Shown in pieces: positions 24,017 through 35,720 of a DNA stretch of 64,000 nt. The notes under the pieces are model-generated. The model made no database searches. It saw nothing but the letters and a program-made list of their open reading frames with translations, and was not told the DNA's origin. The position numbers and the translations under genes are program-made. The stretch is from Pyronema omphalodes (Eukaryota > Ascomycota > Pezizomycetes > Pezizales > Pyronemataceae), in contig JAJJXM010000012.1 in assembly GCA_024516155.1 (NCBI GenBank), positions 124,001 through 188,000 of the forward strand, read 5' to 3'. Each line of letters begins with the position of its first letter. The stretch's first letter is position 1.

Positions 24017-27000
24017 GGCGTGAGTATTTGTGTAATCCCAAGCTAGGGTTGTAAGTAGCTACAAGCTTATTCCGAACCGCGCAAGTGAATCCCGTCTTGT
24101 TGATATCGAGATCTGTTGTTTGGTGTGAATACGATGGGCCGAATTCAAGGGGTTCAGTTGATAACCGCGGTTTGACCTATCCAATCACGAGTACTACCGC
24201 TAACGATTGTTGCTATTCTGCAGCTCAGCTTATGATCGACATTCAGTTCATACGCGCGGAGCGGCTGTTGCGCGGGTATGGATATCGGTATTGCTCACAG
24301 ATGACAGCGTAATATGTTTTGACTGCGGTGTCTGGCGTGGAGATGATGTTCGAAACACAGCGCAATTAAGGCGGTGTCTATTCGCTTTGGAAAGCTCCGG
24401 ATAGCTGTAGCTCCTTGGTGTCGCGAGGGGCAGCCGTTTTGAAAGACAGTGAGATTGACAGCGACGTTTTACCTCGGCCCTAAAAACGTGGTGACAGGGA
24501 AGGTGAAGCTATCACAGATAGCGTCCCTTGGGAGCTGTCGGAGCTCATCTTTGCCAATCCCAGGCTTCACCCGAGATGACTCGCTGCGAAATTCATCAGC
24601 GCTTTGGTGGAATGGTCGACTTTGGAGATGGTGATGTTTTTTTCGCGACAGAAGGTCTGGATTGCGCTCTCTCGCATACGCTACACGTCATTAGCGTATT
24701 TCTACTGGAGATTTCCGTTCAGAAATTCAACAAAAAAATATGCAAAAAACAAAAAATGGCACGAAATGCAGGTACCTATGATCACGTTGGAGTATATGTA
24801 TTCGTGGAAAGTATAATTTGCAAGTTTTATTCCATGGAATACATGAATTCTCGTTATCAGATTCTATGGCCAAGACCCACGTGTTGGTCAACCGCAGAGT
24901 TTACGTTTTTTACCATTTCGTCCGAATTTTCCCCGACAGTTCCTGAGGCTCAGATTATCCGCTATTCGACCGTCGAAATCACAACTCGGCATCACAGACA
25001 TCACCATCCTTCAAACATCCACTTTGGCGTTGGAACTTCTCGGTACCGTCTCCCTGTCGAGGTTGAGGCGTTGGCGATTGAGGCAAGAGGCCTCAGGCTA
25101 TGTCATGAACCTCAGTAATCTTTCCATGGTAAACATTATCCAGATTAACATCATCGAGACAGTTAATTCTATCATCATCTTGTTGACAAGAGATAGCATA
25201 ATTTATAGGCATAGTAGGCGAAAATCGATCAGTATCTGTAACACGCTTTCGGATCGATATTGCGGACAAGATATGCAGCGTCTTCAGTTATACGGCCACG
25301 GACTTCTTTCTCCGGACCTACTGGATCACTTCATCAACATGTTTATCGAATTCTTGCTAGAATATATCGATATTTACGGTTCATCTTTGAAGCAGGGAAA
25401 TCGCGTCGTCAAATCTCCGGCACAGACATCTTTCCAATATTGCGGATAACCGAGCTGTCGAAAGATACCAAAGGACATCCTGATATACAACTAAAGATCT
25501 TTTAGATTATTTAACCATGTAGCAAGCTATTTACCGAGAAGTTACCCGAAACCCCTTTGTCCTTATTGTACCTCCATCTTTTTCCACTTTTCGTAGGTCA
25601 CCACTCGCAACACACGCTTCCTTGATTGATCACTGATTGATGCATAGCTCAACAACAATGTGGTATTTAGATGATAATTCCGGTCTGGTATTGGAGAAAT
25701 AGGCTATCGTCCCCAATCAAATAGAAACGCACCTCGATCGATTACTACATTTTGGAAAGATCTGTCTTATTGGATCCATTCCACCTCGCCGGAAACAGAA
25801 TTCAAGGTATGTCTAACTCAGATGAATCACGCAAACGGACAAGACTAACTAGGAGTATTTTTAGTGTCCTCTACAGTTATTGGTCTCTCTCAACTTCTTG
25901 ACACAAAGTACTTGAAGCACAGCTGTTACACAGTCGCTTCGGCAAGCGCTTGCGTGAGTGTTTATACCTTCGGTAATGATCAACAGATCACTTCCTTCAG
26001 TACCCCCTGGTTCTTCTTGGCTCCCTCTGGTTTGAACGAAGATCATACTATCGCGGCAAGTAATTCTCAGAAGATGTGGCTCCGCATGAATACCAGAGAA
26101 GATTATTCCTGCATTTCGGTCTACCTATTGATTTTACTCCACATCCTGAGGAGCATTGGTGCAGCCGAACGTCTACATACACCAACTTCACCGTATCATT
26201 ATACAACGTCATTCCATTAGTACAGGTTACATATTGTTGCCGATTCTTTCAATTCCTACGGGTCCATGAAACGAGACGAAATTTCGTAATGGACCACACC
26301 AGACAATTCTACTCATCGAGATAGAAGTTTACATGGCAAATTTTGCACAAATTGGACGCTTCTGCCTTTGTTATTGGTGGATACTCTACTGTCAGTATTT
26401 GGAATTGATCCGGCTCACAAGAGGAGACTGGAGTTTCACAAAGAGACGCTGATTAAATATTTCTGTGCGAGTATCCCGTCTAAGGCTAGCTAGCTGGATA
26501 ATTGCACTATGTATCGGCCGCCGCCTCGTACTCGACATGTGTACCCAAGCCTTGGGACGGTTACAATGCGATCACCTGTTGACAGTGGCATAAAGTGGGG
26601 GGTTTCCTACGTACTGAGGATCAATGAAAAAACCCGGTCAGCTGGACAACCCAAATTTCTCAACGAACGCCCATTTTCTCTCAGCTTCATCCCAAACAGG
26701 AAACACCGGCTGTGTGGAAGCTCCGGTATGAAACAATCCCATGGTTCTTTTTTTCCTGGTAAACGGAACACTTCTTCTTGACACTTGTACATGCCTCTAA
26801 GTTTTTTTTCCATGCTCGCAGCTAAACTAACCGCTTGAGATTAGAACACCAACTTGGTTCATGCACTCTCGGTACTTTTACAAAAGACCCTGCGTTCAAC
26901 TGGCCCTTAGCTTGACCACGATCGACTCACATGCGGAATACTATCGGGCCATGAAGTACATGCGTCACACACTGACATCCCATTATCTCTTTGCCAGTGG

Positions 27001-28197
27001 GGGCCAGCAGGTAAAAATGCTTCCCGGGCCGCGGAAAGAATGGCGTATGTGCTTACTACCGGCAAATTAAAATGCCTGGACAGTATGGACTGGACAGAAT
27101 GACAATTCTTCCCTTGTATTGACGCAGACGCCGAATACCCATTTGGAAACTCTTACCTCCCACCAATCCCCTCAAACTAACGTGACTGAAAGCTCATGCG
27201 GGTGGTGACGATCATTGTCTCTAAACTGTAGCTTTTCCTAGCCGATAAACGCCGGTTCTGTGTACTTGCTTGTCCAGCAGTCACTGTTGATCACTCCAGC
27301 ACTTCAGGCAGGCAGGTAGGTAGGTAGGCAGCGAGCACCCCACCCCTTCCCTCCCCTCCCTGGTCGTCGTGACTTTTGTTGTGTGCCTATGTGTCGCATG
27401 AGGCGGCTGAATTCCGCATTATTCTGTTAATGCCCTATCATCACCAAGCCGCAGGAGGTTGTGCGTCAGGCTTGTAAAACTAACGCATCCGACTACTTTT
27501 TTATCTCTTATTATCAAGCGCAGTTGACCTGGTCATTTGCAGTTTTTTGGAAGTTATAAATTATTTTTTGGGGTCTCCCGGCATAGCCGCTTGCTTCTTC
27601 TGATTATCTTCAGGCATTTGACAGTTAAGTAACAAAGTTTGTTACAAATTATTAGGATGGTCATACCCTGTTACACCCTTGGAAAGGATACTTCATCGCG
27701 CATTAAACATCCACGAGTGATAATTGGTGCGGTCTTAGGCCTCCAAAATTCCAAAGGGGCTGCCAACAAAAGCAATGCACAATTGCATGTACCTATACAT
27801 ACAACTCGTGCAGTATGAGATTTCATGGCATTCCGAAAAAAACAAAAAGCAAATACGGGCATCATGACAGCTCTCGTATCTCGCGAAAGATCTGGGACTC
27901 GACGCCGTCTCATTGCGTGGATCGGGCCAGGCCGCCAAAACTACAATAAAGGTACTTAGGTACGTAACTAACTGCGCACGACGAAGCCAGTATTGCATGG
28001 GGAATCACTCGGAGGATTTGATGTTTTGAAAGATTAGGTGGCAAACAGGCCACAGCATTCCTTGAAAATTTTCAATCTAAAAACAAACAAACACACCGGA
28101 TGCTACCTTAACAGTATTTCTCGTTAGAGAATAAATAAAAAAGGTCACCGAATAACTTCGCCAGGCACCAAAAATGTAAACAAGAATAACAACTAAC
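24017..28197. other. Gene-poor stretch with a probable decayed gene
   Basis: No intact gene is recognised over 4.2 kb. Plus-strand frames at 24528-25118 and 25024-25449 overlap in different phases and match nothing I know. Around 25690-26500 there are coding-like fragments with an intact intron (see the separate entry). 27290-27350 has a GGCAGGTAGGTAGGTAGG run. The right end is the 3' flank of the phosphotransferase gene. Confidence 0.45.
25690..26500 (+). pseudogene. Possible decayed gene with one intact-looking intron
   Basis: A canonical intron is visible at about 25807-25864: donor GTATGT after ...GAATTCAAG, a CTAAC branch-like site, and acceptor TTTTTAG. Upstream, a frame reads ...NQIETHLDRLLHFGKICLIG...; downstream, coding-like stretches such as SFSTPWFFLAPSGLNEDH and FGLPIDFTPHPEEHW fall in different phases and are interrupted. 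The joined reading soon meets a stop, and further coding-like text continues in shifted frames to about 26500. This looks like a gene that has lost its frame, but I do not recognise the family, and chance is possible. RNA-seq or a homologue with the same fragments in order would decide it. Confidence 0.3.
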
Positions 28198-29684
28198 TCA
28201 CTGACGTCCCTCTAACCACTGTTCGCTCCCGTCAAAGAGCTCTTTCCAGCCGTCCCACTGAAAAACAGCATTGTGCATCGCTTTTCCTCCTTCCGGAAAC
28301 CAAGCTGCTCTCTCAAAATCTACTACCCCAACAATATAGTCTAGATTAGGTGCTAGTATGATGTTGCTCATGTCCCAATCCATGTGGGAGAAAACGGGTC
28401 GACTGTAAGGATTTATTTCCCCTTTTAGGTGAGGGTTTCCTTCGAGTAGTGATTGTACGGAAGTAAAGGGGCCGACATCGGAGAACTGTTTTGGACGGAA
28501 GAGACGGCCAGTATCGTGAGGACTGCGAACGATATAGTCCGGAAACGGATTCGGGATTCGGGATAGCTGTAAAATAAGGTCGCGGGCTTGGTAGACGAGA
28601 CCTGAGGAAGTCAGCACGAGGTAAAACTAGACAAACAGCTATGATGACAGCTCCAAAAACTAAGGGGCGGTGTGAAAGAAGGATAGATAAAAGAAGAGTA
28701 GAGTGAGTTGAAGGTAGCTGAAGAGAGCTGATGGAAACTAAAGTAGAGGACAAACTGGAGAGACTGGGCGAAGATAGCTGAGAAGGAGGCTTCGGCGGAA
28801 CTACCAGAGCTATCTAAGTAGTCTAAACAGAGAACCGTAGTAGAAAAGCTCCAGTAAATGAAGTCATAGTAGGAACCCCGTGGTACAGTAGCGGGATGGA
28901 GGAACGGGGTGCAGAAAAGCAACCGAGGACGAGATGTCGGCGATAGCTGCGGAGGTGTCTTTGCGGTGAATAGGAAGCACTTCGGAAGAAGACCGAAGCT
29001 ATCATGATAGCCTGAAGCTAATCGACGGAAGAGCCGTGCGTGTCCGCTAGGGTACACATCATGACACCTTTCATGAAGAGAATAGCTGTGGGTTGTAGGG
29101 AGAAACACCGGAAGAATAACTAACCTTGCATCTGTCGAGGCGAGATCTTTGCCCACTGCTCTACTCGGTCGACACACACCCCCGGAATCCGAGTCCAAAC
29201 GTTAAAGCTATCATAGCAAGACTTCGTCAGTAAACCCGGGCCGAATTCAAATTGCGGACTGGGCAATCTAGGTAGGAAACAGGTAGGCGTGATGCATGAT
29301 CTTGTCTTGATCATCATCAGTAGTTAGACGGCGTATCCTCTGCCCCCCTCACTATGACTCTGGAAGGATACTGAATGGAAATATAACTTACTCGGCACCC
29401 TGATAGACTAACTTGGGGATTCTAACTGTAAAGTTCGGAAGATTATCTTCCACTAACTTGATAGCAGCTATTTCATTGTCGTCTCGGTCTTTGAGCGTCG
29501 CAAAGTCTGGGACATAGCCCTTCTCTCCTCGTTCGTGAGGCGCCAAACGCTTCTTGACTACATTATCAGGGAGTATATGGATGTAACGTTCGAGAGGCGG
29601 AACAGGCAGTGTCTGCCGGGTGCATTTCGACAGCCAGGCGTTGTCGTCCGTACTGTTGTGTCTTCGAATGGAGTTGGAATACAT
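28198..29684 (-). CDS. APH-fold (aminoglycoside/choline phosphotransferase-like) protein
   Basis: Three exons, 29684-29392, 29267-29125 and 28601-28198, join in frame to 279 aa. The protein has the APH (phosphotransferase) kinase fold: an N-lobe with IPKLVYQGAE, a TRIPGV hinge region, the helix EQWAKISPRQMQGLVYQARDLILQL, the catalytic loop FSHMDWDMSNI (H-x-D-x4-N type), and the metal-binding GVVDFERAAWFP. Filamentous fungi have large expansions of such proteins; their substrates are mostly unknown, and drug resistance should not be assumed. The start at 29684 (MYSNSIRRH...DDNAW) matches the usual N-terminus of fungal members; the frame extends to a Met at 29762. Intron 1 is 124 nt and intron 2 is 523 nt, which is long for this genome. 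The exon 2/3 join restores the normal family helix, so the long intron seems real. Confidence 0.8.
28602..29124 (-). other. Unusually long intron (523 nt) with AGCTATC motifs
   Basis: Donor GTTAGT and acceptor CTCAG. The coding strand is pyrimidine-rich and has repeated TAGCT/AGCTATC-type motifs, including a perfect 14-bp palindrome GCTATCATGATAGC (28998-29011). A 195-codon frame (28611-29198) crosses it but reads as Ser/Leu/Phe-rich low complexity. Confidence 0.6.
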
Positions 29685-31985
29685 AACTAGAAGAGAAGGC
29701 TTATTGTAAGATGGCCAACCCGGATATAGAGGAAGGGACTGGCGGAGTGGAGGTGGATGCACACCGGGTACATATACTTTCTTTCCCCCTCAAGAGTTAT
29801 CCGGCAGTTTTTGGGCCATGGGAGTAGCTGGTGATCCGGATCCATAGTAGGATTTGACGATCTATGGGTAACCTCCCCCCGAGTCCAGTCCAAGATTCAC
29901 GGGTCCCTTCACGTTCTCAAGCCAACTGCTGTTTTCATCCGCTAAGATCGGATGGCAAAGAAGTGTGCCTTCAGGACACCAACAGAAATCACACCCCACG
30001 ATGTGACAAAAGCTATTCCAGTTAAGATAAACCTGCGCTTAGGGGGGAGGTATTAGCTGGGGAGTAACAAAAAGGTACTTTGCCATCCAGTTCCGTTGTA
30101 CACGATGTAATGAGGGGGATCGATTATATTCCTCCATCCATGATGGCCATCGCGGCAAACCAGCCAAACGCATCTCATCCCTTGTGAACTACGTATCGAA
30201 AACGCCATTTAGAGAAGATCGATATTTCATTTCTACTCACTCACTCACCTCTTTGCCTCCGGTTCCCTATGCAGTGAGAATTTGGCGTCAAGTTCGTACC
30301 ATGGATCGCTCGGAGGATACACTAAACAAGCGTTATCCGCGCGTGGAAAACATGGTATTGGTACTACTTCACTCCCATGACTTCTTTCTCATGCGGCAGA
30401 TGCATTTCTGATAATAATAAGAATTATTATTACTTCATTTCCCACATGGCTCCAATAACTGTTAAATACAAACAAAAAGTAACCTACAAACAACAAGCGT
30501 GATACCCGCGCGGTGAGTTTTCACCTTGTTACTACATATCTGCATCTGCAGTGAGAAATTGGCGGGATTTCCGCCTGGAACGCCTGGGTATCACGGGAGA
30601 AGCGAGCTGAATTCCGCAGACAAGCGGTGTATGCGCGGTTATATGATAATTTTCTTGTTTTGACACTTCATTAAGAGTATTCCTGAACAAGTTCTCTATG
30701 TGCAGAAAAAAAAAGAATCGGCTGCAGAGTGAGTGAGTGAGTTTGAGACAGACGCCCTTGGAAAGATTTTTGCAGCAAGTATTGTTCCTGCAACCTCTCC
30801 AATCACGGGTTTACACAGATCCTCTCATCAGGGAAAATAATTCCGTTTTTAGTTCTGTCGAGTTGTTCTTGTGGTATTCAAAGTGTACATAATGTTCGCA
30901 AATTTACTTCCCATATGCTGCAGCAGACTGTTTAATACTTACAAGCGCGGCGGCTAGACGTTACGTGTCCCTAACGCCACCGAAACAGCTGTGAGGGATT
31001 ATTAAACGCCGCTTAAAAAGAACAGCCGCTATGCTGTTGCGTATTTCCCCAACCTGATGAACCCAACATGCAGAATGTGTGAGATCCGCGTGTTCTTGTT
31101 CAACTTGCTGCGAGAATCTGCCCTAGAGCGGGACATCTCCGAAGAGATGTTCCACAAAGTCCCTGGAGACGACGTACATCAAGACCCTGGTCTCGCTTGC
31201 AGCAATGAACGGTCATGTGATGAGAGTTTGATGCGCCGTGAATTGAAGGAAGCTTCCATACGAACTCCGCGAGCAGATGCAAGTAGCGAAGATGCCGGCT
31301 GAGGACGGGGGTTGGGATAGCGGTCGATCATGATCTAGATGCTTTAACGTTCATTGAATTCCACGATTGCCTACGAGGTACCGTTGACGATTTGGGTCAC
31401 AGAAGAGCGTGGTATTTTTGGAGGCCCCAAGGAATGCGGCAGTTGAGTTGGCAGGGCTGAAAACGCAAAGTTCTTAATAATCGGAGGCTGAAGTGTAAAG
31501 AAGAATTTCTTGACTATTTCGAGACTGGTGTAAAGAGAAAAGAAGGATTTTCAAAGTATTTGGAGACTATTGTATAGAGCACAGAAAAGCATTTTTTCCA
31601 ATGAACTGGCGTGTGGATTAAAAAAACATTCTTCAAGCGCCAGCATATTCAACCCCCCTCTCTTGTGAAGAATACAGGTATCTCTGGTAAAAAAACAGCA
31701 AAACCCACACTTGGATAAGGACAACATTGAATAACGGAAGCATGTAAATTGCAACGCCTTCACGTAGGAAAACAACAGAAAAAAAAAACTACATTTCTCA
31801 TGCAACATCTCATTCCCCATGGCTCGTATATCCTTTCCCCCCATGGCCTCCCGGAGTCTGGACAAAATTTTCGTTGACAATTTTTTTTTTCATAGATTCA
31901 TGGCATACAACTTTAAAGCGGGTGGCGTTCGTGTTCTAGCATGAGCTCTATAAAGAAGCTGTAGAAAGGCGAAGGTGGCTATTGT
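29685..31985. other. Intergenic stretch, nothing recognised
   Basis: The left part is the 5' flank of the phosphotransferase-fold gene. An imperfect duplication of about 46 bp (gtgtaaag...tatttcgagactg) lies at about 31491-31580. An 81-codon plus-strand frame (31057-31302) is open but has no family. The last 100 bases are the 3' flank of the SUMO gene. Confidence 0.45.
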
Positions 31986-32553
31986 CTAGCAGGAGCCGCC
32001 GCCAATCTGCTCCTGGTGGACCTCCAGGGTATCTCCGTCTTGCATATCGAGCTGCGGGGGGTAGAAAGCGTTAGCCAAAGAGCACAAGAACACCATGTCA
32101 TCAACAGAGACGCAAGGCGGGGGGAAATTTGCGAGGTCACGAAAACGATAGAGATAGAGTCGGAGATAACGATCTGAGGTATCGTAACTCGCTCTTACAG
32201 CACACTAGCAAACGCCGAGAAACGCAAACGCCGAGCGACGCGTGAAACTATTCTCAGTTTGTAGGCTAAAGCTGTGAAGATACCACAGCGCGTGAAGAGA
32301 GGGGGATTCTGGCTTCTATAACACGTACCGTGTCGGGAGAGTCACTTCCGTTGACTCTGGTTCCGTCAAAAAGAAAACGAACACTATTGGCGGCCTTTCC
32401 CTGACGGTCGCAGAAGGCGTCCATCAACTTCTTCAAGGGCGTGGTGCGCTTAATCTTGAAGAAAACCTCGTTGTTACCGTCGGTGACCTTGATGTTGAGG
32501 TGCTCGGTGCCCTCGCCGGCCTCGGGCTTTGGTACGGGTGCAGAGTCGCCCAT
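31986..32553 (-). CDS. SUMO, small ubiquitin-like modifier
   Basis: Two exons, 32553-32329 and 32051-31986, join in frame over a 277-nt intron (donor GTACGT, acceptor CGCAG) to give 96 aa. It has a short flexible N-terminus (MGDSAPVPKPEAGEG), then the SUMO fold: HLNIKVTDGNNEVFFKIKRT, PLKKLMDAFCDRQG, SVRFLFDGTRV, and the C-terminal DGDTLEVHQEQIGG. The diglycine at G92-G93 is the processing site; a three-residue tail (GSC) must be removed by a Ulp/SENP protease before E1 activation. The mature protein is conjugated to lysines by Uba2/Aos1 and Ubc9. Orthologous to Smt3 (budding yeast) and Pmt3 (fission yeast). Translating through the intron gives a false C-terminus (VRVIEARIPL...), so the second exon must be included. 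The gene is divergent from the Cmc4 gene, with 456 bp between the starts. Confidence 0.96.
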
Positions 32554-33009
32554 GGTGTATGTAGACTGTTGTTTAAAGAAAAGCGTAAATTCGTGTGGGT
32601 AAAGGCAAAGGCCGGCGTTCGGTTGGAGGAGTCTCGTAGGACTGGTTGTCTTTGAAAGCTGTGAAGTGGGGTGGGGTCAAGAAGTAAGTAGTGAGCTTGG
32701 ATCTAGAGCAACGCGCGGGGAGTAAATTGTATGAAGCACGCGCAACGATGAGTGTGAGTAAAAAATGTTACTTTTTTTGCAAAGAGGCAAATTCCCATTT
32801 ATAAAGAGTTTATCAAAACCGTCTTTGGTAGGATCCCGCCGATTACTCACATTTCGGATAATCCCAGTTGCACGATCGATGAAGTCATCATCGACTCAAG
32901 CTGGTTCGTGCGGCACCATTGGACGCCCAGCTACATCCTTCGTCTAGTGACTTCGACCCTTCTTCTAGAAAAAGACATCAAAACACAAATATAAACAACA
33001 TTATCAAAC
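32554..33009. promoter_or_regulatory. Shared divergent promoter region, SUMO and Cmc4 genes
   Basis: 456 bp between two start codons facing away from each other. It must contain both 5' UTRs and promoters. I see no clear TATA box or other named element. Whether the two genes are co-regulated is not shown by the sequence. Confidence 0.55.
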
Positions 33010-33428
33010 ATGGTGAGTTCCCTAAGCTTTCTCCTTGCACAATCAGTTGCTACACTTGCACTTACTGACAGCACACAAGGCTCCAACATCGCTTGAACAA
33101 GCCCTACGTTCCCAGCCACCATGTTATCCTCGTGCAGTGAGTATCTTCGGGAAGCCATATAAGGCTTACAAGAACTGACGATGTAATTCTTCTATCTGAT
33201 ATGTAGTGTGCTATCCAAAACTGTTTGCAAAAGAACCAATACGACGAATCCAAGTGCGGAGCCCTGATAGACGCACTTTATGAGTGCTGCTCGGCTATGT
33301 ATGAGCGAGAAGGATTGGCCGAAAAGAATGTTTGCTGTCCGAAAGAAAGTCTTCTTAGACTGAAAATGAAGCAAAGGGCAGAGGAGAAAGCCACTGGTGC
33401 AAAAATGATAGAAACCAGATGGAGATAA
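33010..33428 (+). CDS. CMC4: Cmc4-type twin CX9C mitochondrial protein
   Basis: Three exons: 33010-33012 (the start codon only), 33080-33136, and 33207-33428, joined in frame to 93 aa beginning MAPTSLEQALRSQPPCYPRA. Two CX9C motifs are present: C16-x9-C26 (CYPRACAIQNC) and C37-x9-C47 (CGALIDALYEC), followed by CCPKESLLRLKMKQR, as in Cmc4. Proteins of this class are imported into the intermembrane space by the Mia40/Erv1 disulfide relay and fold as a disulfide-bonded helical hairpin. Cmc4's own role is not well defined; its family is linked to respiratory function. The first exon carries only ATG before a GTGAGT donor, so gene finders will tend to miss it; the only in-frame Met downstream is inside the domain. 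Length agrees with the family (about 75-95 aa). Confidence 0.88.
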
Positions 33429-34517
33429 TTTGGCGGTAGATTAATTTGTGTTTGTCAAGTCTGTTTTTTTTGTTTCTTGTCAAAGTTTTTGATATCAAAT
33501 GCAAGGGAAATCAGCTGAGGAATTCATATGCATTTGAATGACACCTAAGTCAGTCTCAATAGAAATTCACGAATAGGATGTGGGCGTACCGCAGATCCGT
33601 AATTTGCAAATTATCCTGGAAAACAGTTAGATAGCATCCGGAGTAATCCTGAAAATATTCTTAAGAACACCATCGAAGTTAATCGAAGCATTTTTCCTAA
33701 GATTCTTAAACATTAGGTACAAACGGAGTTTATTCCAATCATTTGGGACTGATCCCATCGGCTTCAGGTCCGTTCTAATCCAAACCCTCGGGTCCACTTT
33801 CAAGCGAGCAAGACATCCTTAATGCGCATAAAATGCGCACCAAAGCACATCTAATTACAACGTATTTAAAGTATGAACCAGGCATTCACGCATGGACCGC
33901 ATCAGCTGAAACATTACACGTATCTTAAAGCTCAATCTTCTCCCGGTCGACGTCATGACCGGCTGGTTGAAGATCATCTGACACGATGAGCTGAATATTC
34001 GGACGAGTGATATCTTGAGTTTACCGAATCTATGTAACAAAATGTCAACATGAAGTAGCAGCACTTTCGGCAATACTTTTCAGTTCTAGTGTGGTCTTCT
34101 GCAAAGGTGGCGGATTTCGGTTATTATCTAGCGAGAGAAGAGGTGCGCCAAGTACCCTACGTAGTAGCCATAGTCGAGGGATCTGCGTTTGTCCAGTCGG
34201 TACTTGTGGAACGAGTGCTAATTTGGCGTCATACATACTGACTCGGATGAAATCACAATGGGAAGTGGACTTGTACCTACAAACGGAAAATGTTAGGGTT
34301 AGGCCCAGTGATGTCTTCAGTAAAAAGTGGGGCTTTCAAAGAATAGCCCTGATGTGATGTTTTGTTTGCACCGAGGATTTGGATGGATTTTTGAAGATTC
34401 TTTGAACCTTACGGTGGAATTTTGTAAGAAACCACATCCGGCGTACTTCACAGCCTGTACCAACCCTAGGTATCGTGACTACAAATTTTTTTAATCATCT
34501 AAACCCCACCCCTCAGC
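33429..34517. other. Intergenic stretch between convergent genes
   Basis: The shared 3' side of the Cmc4 gene and the minus-strand gene ending at 34518. No gene recognised. An 88-codon plus-strand frame (34091-34357) has no family. Confidence 0.5.
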
Positions 34518-35720
34518 CTACAACATTTCCTCCAGCCTATTCGCCGCCACTGCACCCTCTCCTCTCTCTATCCCCACCGAAATCACCGGCGTCCTGGTTC
34601 CCGTTCTCTCTCCCCTTCTTCTCTTCCTCATTTCACTACTGTCCTTTGCCCTTCTCACCATTTTCACCAGTTTAAACCCCTCGATGCCCCCCTGTACCTC
34701 AATCTCCCCACACCCCTCCCAAACCTCCCCCATCTCTCCTCCCGTGACAACTGCTATACAGAGCCTCGTATAGGCCTCTTTCCACATCATTTTCGCGTCA
34801 TCTGTGCTCCCCTCCCAATCAACCACTCTATCAGCCCATCCCCAAACCCTCCTCATAATCCCCAGATTCCAACCTGCCGAAAAAGATGCTCTAAGCCATT
34901 GCTCCCCTGCCATTAGTGAAAGAGATGGGTCATCTTCCATTAACCCTTTGACATGGGATTTGAGTTCAGTTAAAGAACGGTTTTTCCAAGTATATGTACA
35001 GCTTTGGAGTTTGGTACGGGTTTTGGTGTAAGAAGAGAAAGAGGAGGTTTTGTAGGAGGCACCGAATACTTGTGTGATGATTAGGTCCAGGTAGGGGGCA
35101 ATCCGGAAGTAGCGGAGGAAGTAGAGGCGGCAAAGGTTGTGGGCTTCTTCCAGATGATGCGTGAGAGTGGATTCGGAGGGGGGATCAGAGGAAGTGGAGG
35201 GAGTTAGAGGGAAGGTGGAGGAGTCAGAGGGAGTGGAGGGAGTTGGATGAAAGATGGGAGTTGGAGCGGGGGTGGAGGGTGGGGATTGTCGATTTTGAAG
35301 GTTGGGCTGGGAGGAGGGGGGAGGGAATGGATTTTGATTTTGATTTTGATTTTGGGGTTGTTGGAAGATGGAAGTGGGAGGAGCAACGGGGACGGGGGAA
35401 GCTTGGGTTGGGGTTGTCTGGGGTTGAATTGGAAGTTGACTTTGGGACTGGTTTATGGAATGATGAAATATCGCTGCTTGGAGTTGTAGGAGAAGGTGTG
35501 GATTTTCGGAAGGCCGAGAGGTGCCATGAAGACTGGTCCAGAGGGTTATCAGAGGTGTAAGGTCGTTACTTGCCCAGCCAGAGGGCAGATGTGACTAAGC
35601 CAGATTAGGTATATATGCTAGAGGCAGCATAGGGTTACGTACTCGGATTAGGGCTTCAGCTGAAGCTGCTAGGGCTTCTTGGGTGAAGAGAGAGGGCGGG
35701 ACGGATCCGGGAGCGGTCAT
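34518..35720 (-). CDS. Unrecognised 384-aa fungal protein
   Basis: Two exons, 35720-35643 (26 codons, MTAPGSVPPSLF...EALIR) and 35594-34518, join in frame across a 48-nt intron (donor GTACGT, acceptor TTAG). The long exon is open for 358 codons, and splicing supplies an upstream Met. Residues about 27-60 look helical (NDLTPLITLWTSLHGTSRP). Residues about 65-165 form a low-complexity linker rich in Pro/Ser/Thr/Gln with a short Gln-Asn repeat (QNQNQNQN). A globular C-terminal half follows with helical stretches such as LEEAHNLCRLYFLRYFRIAPYL and EQWLRASFSAGWNLGIMRRV, ending in a basic patch (MRKRRRGERTG). I do not recognise a family. The unbroken frame, good splice sites and normal start make it a real gene. 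No signal peptide or TM helix is evident. Confidence 0.7.

Noticed and set aside
24528..25118. A 196-codon plus-strand frame
   Set aside because: Composition is irregular, with a Lys/Gln-rich patch from A-rich DNA, and it overlaps another open frame. Nothing resembles a family on either strand.
28611..29198. A 195-codon frame in the APH-fold gene region
   Set aside because: It spans the long intron and reads Ser/Phe/Leu low complexity. Joining the exons across it restores a normal APH helix, so it is intronic.
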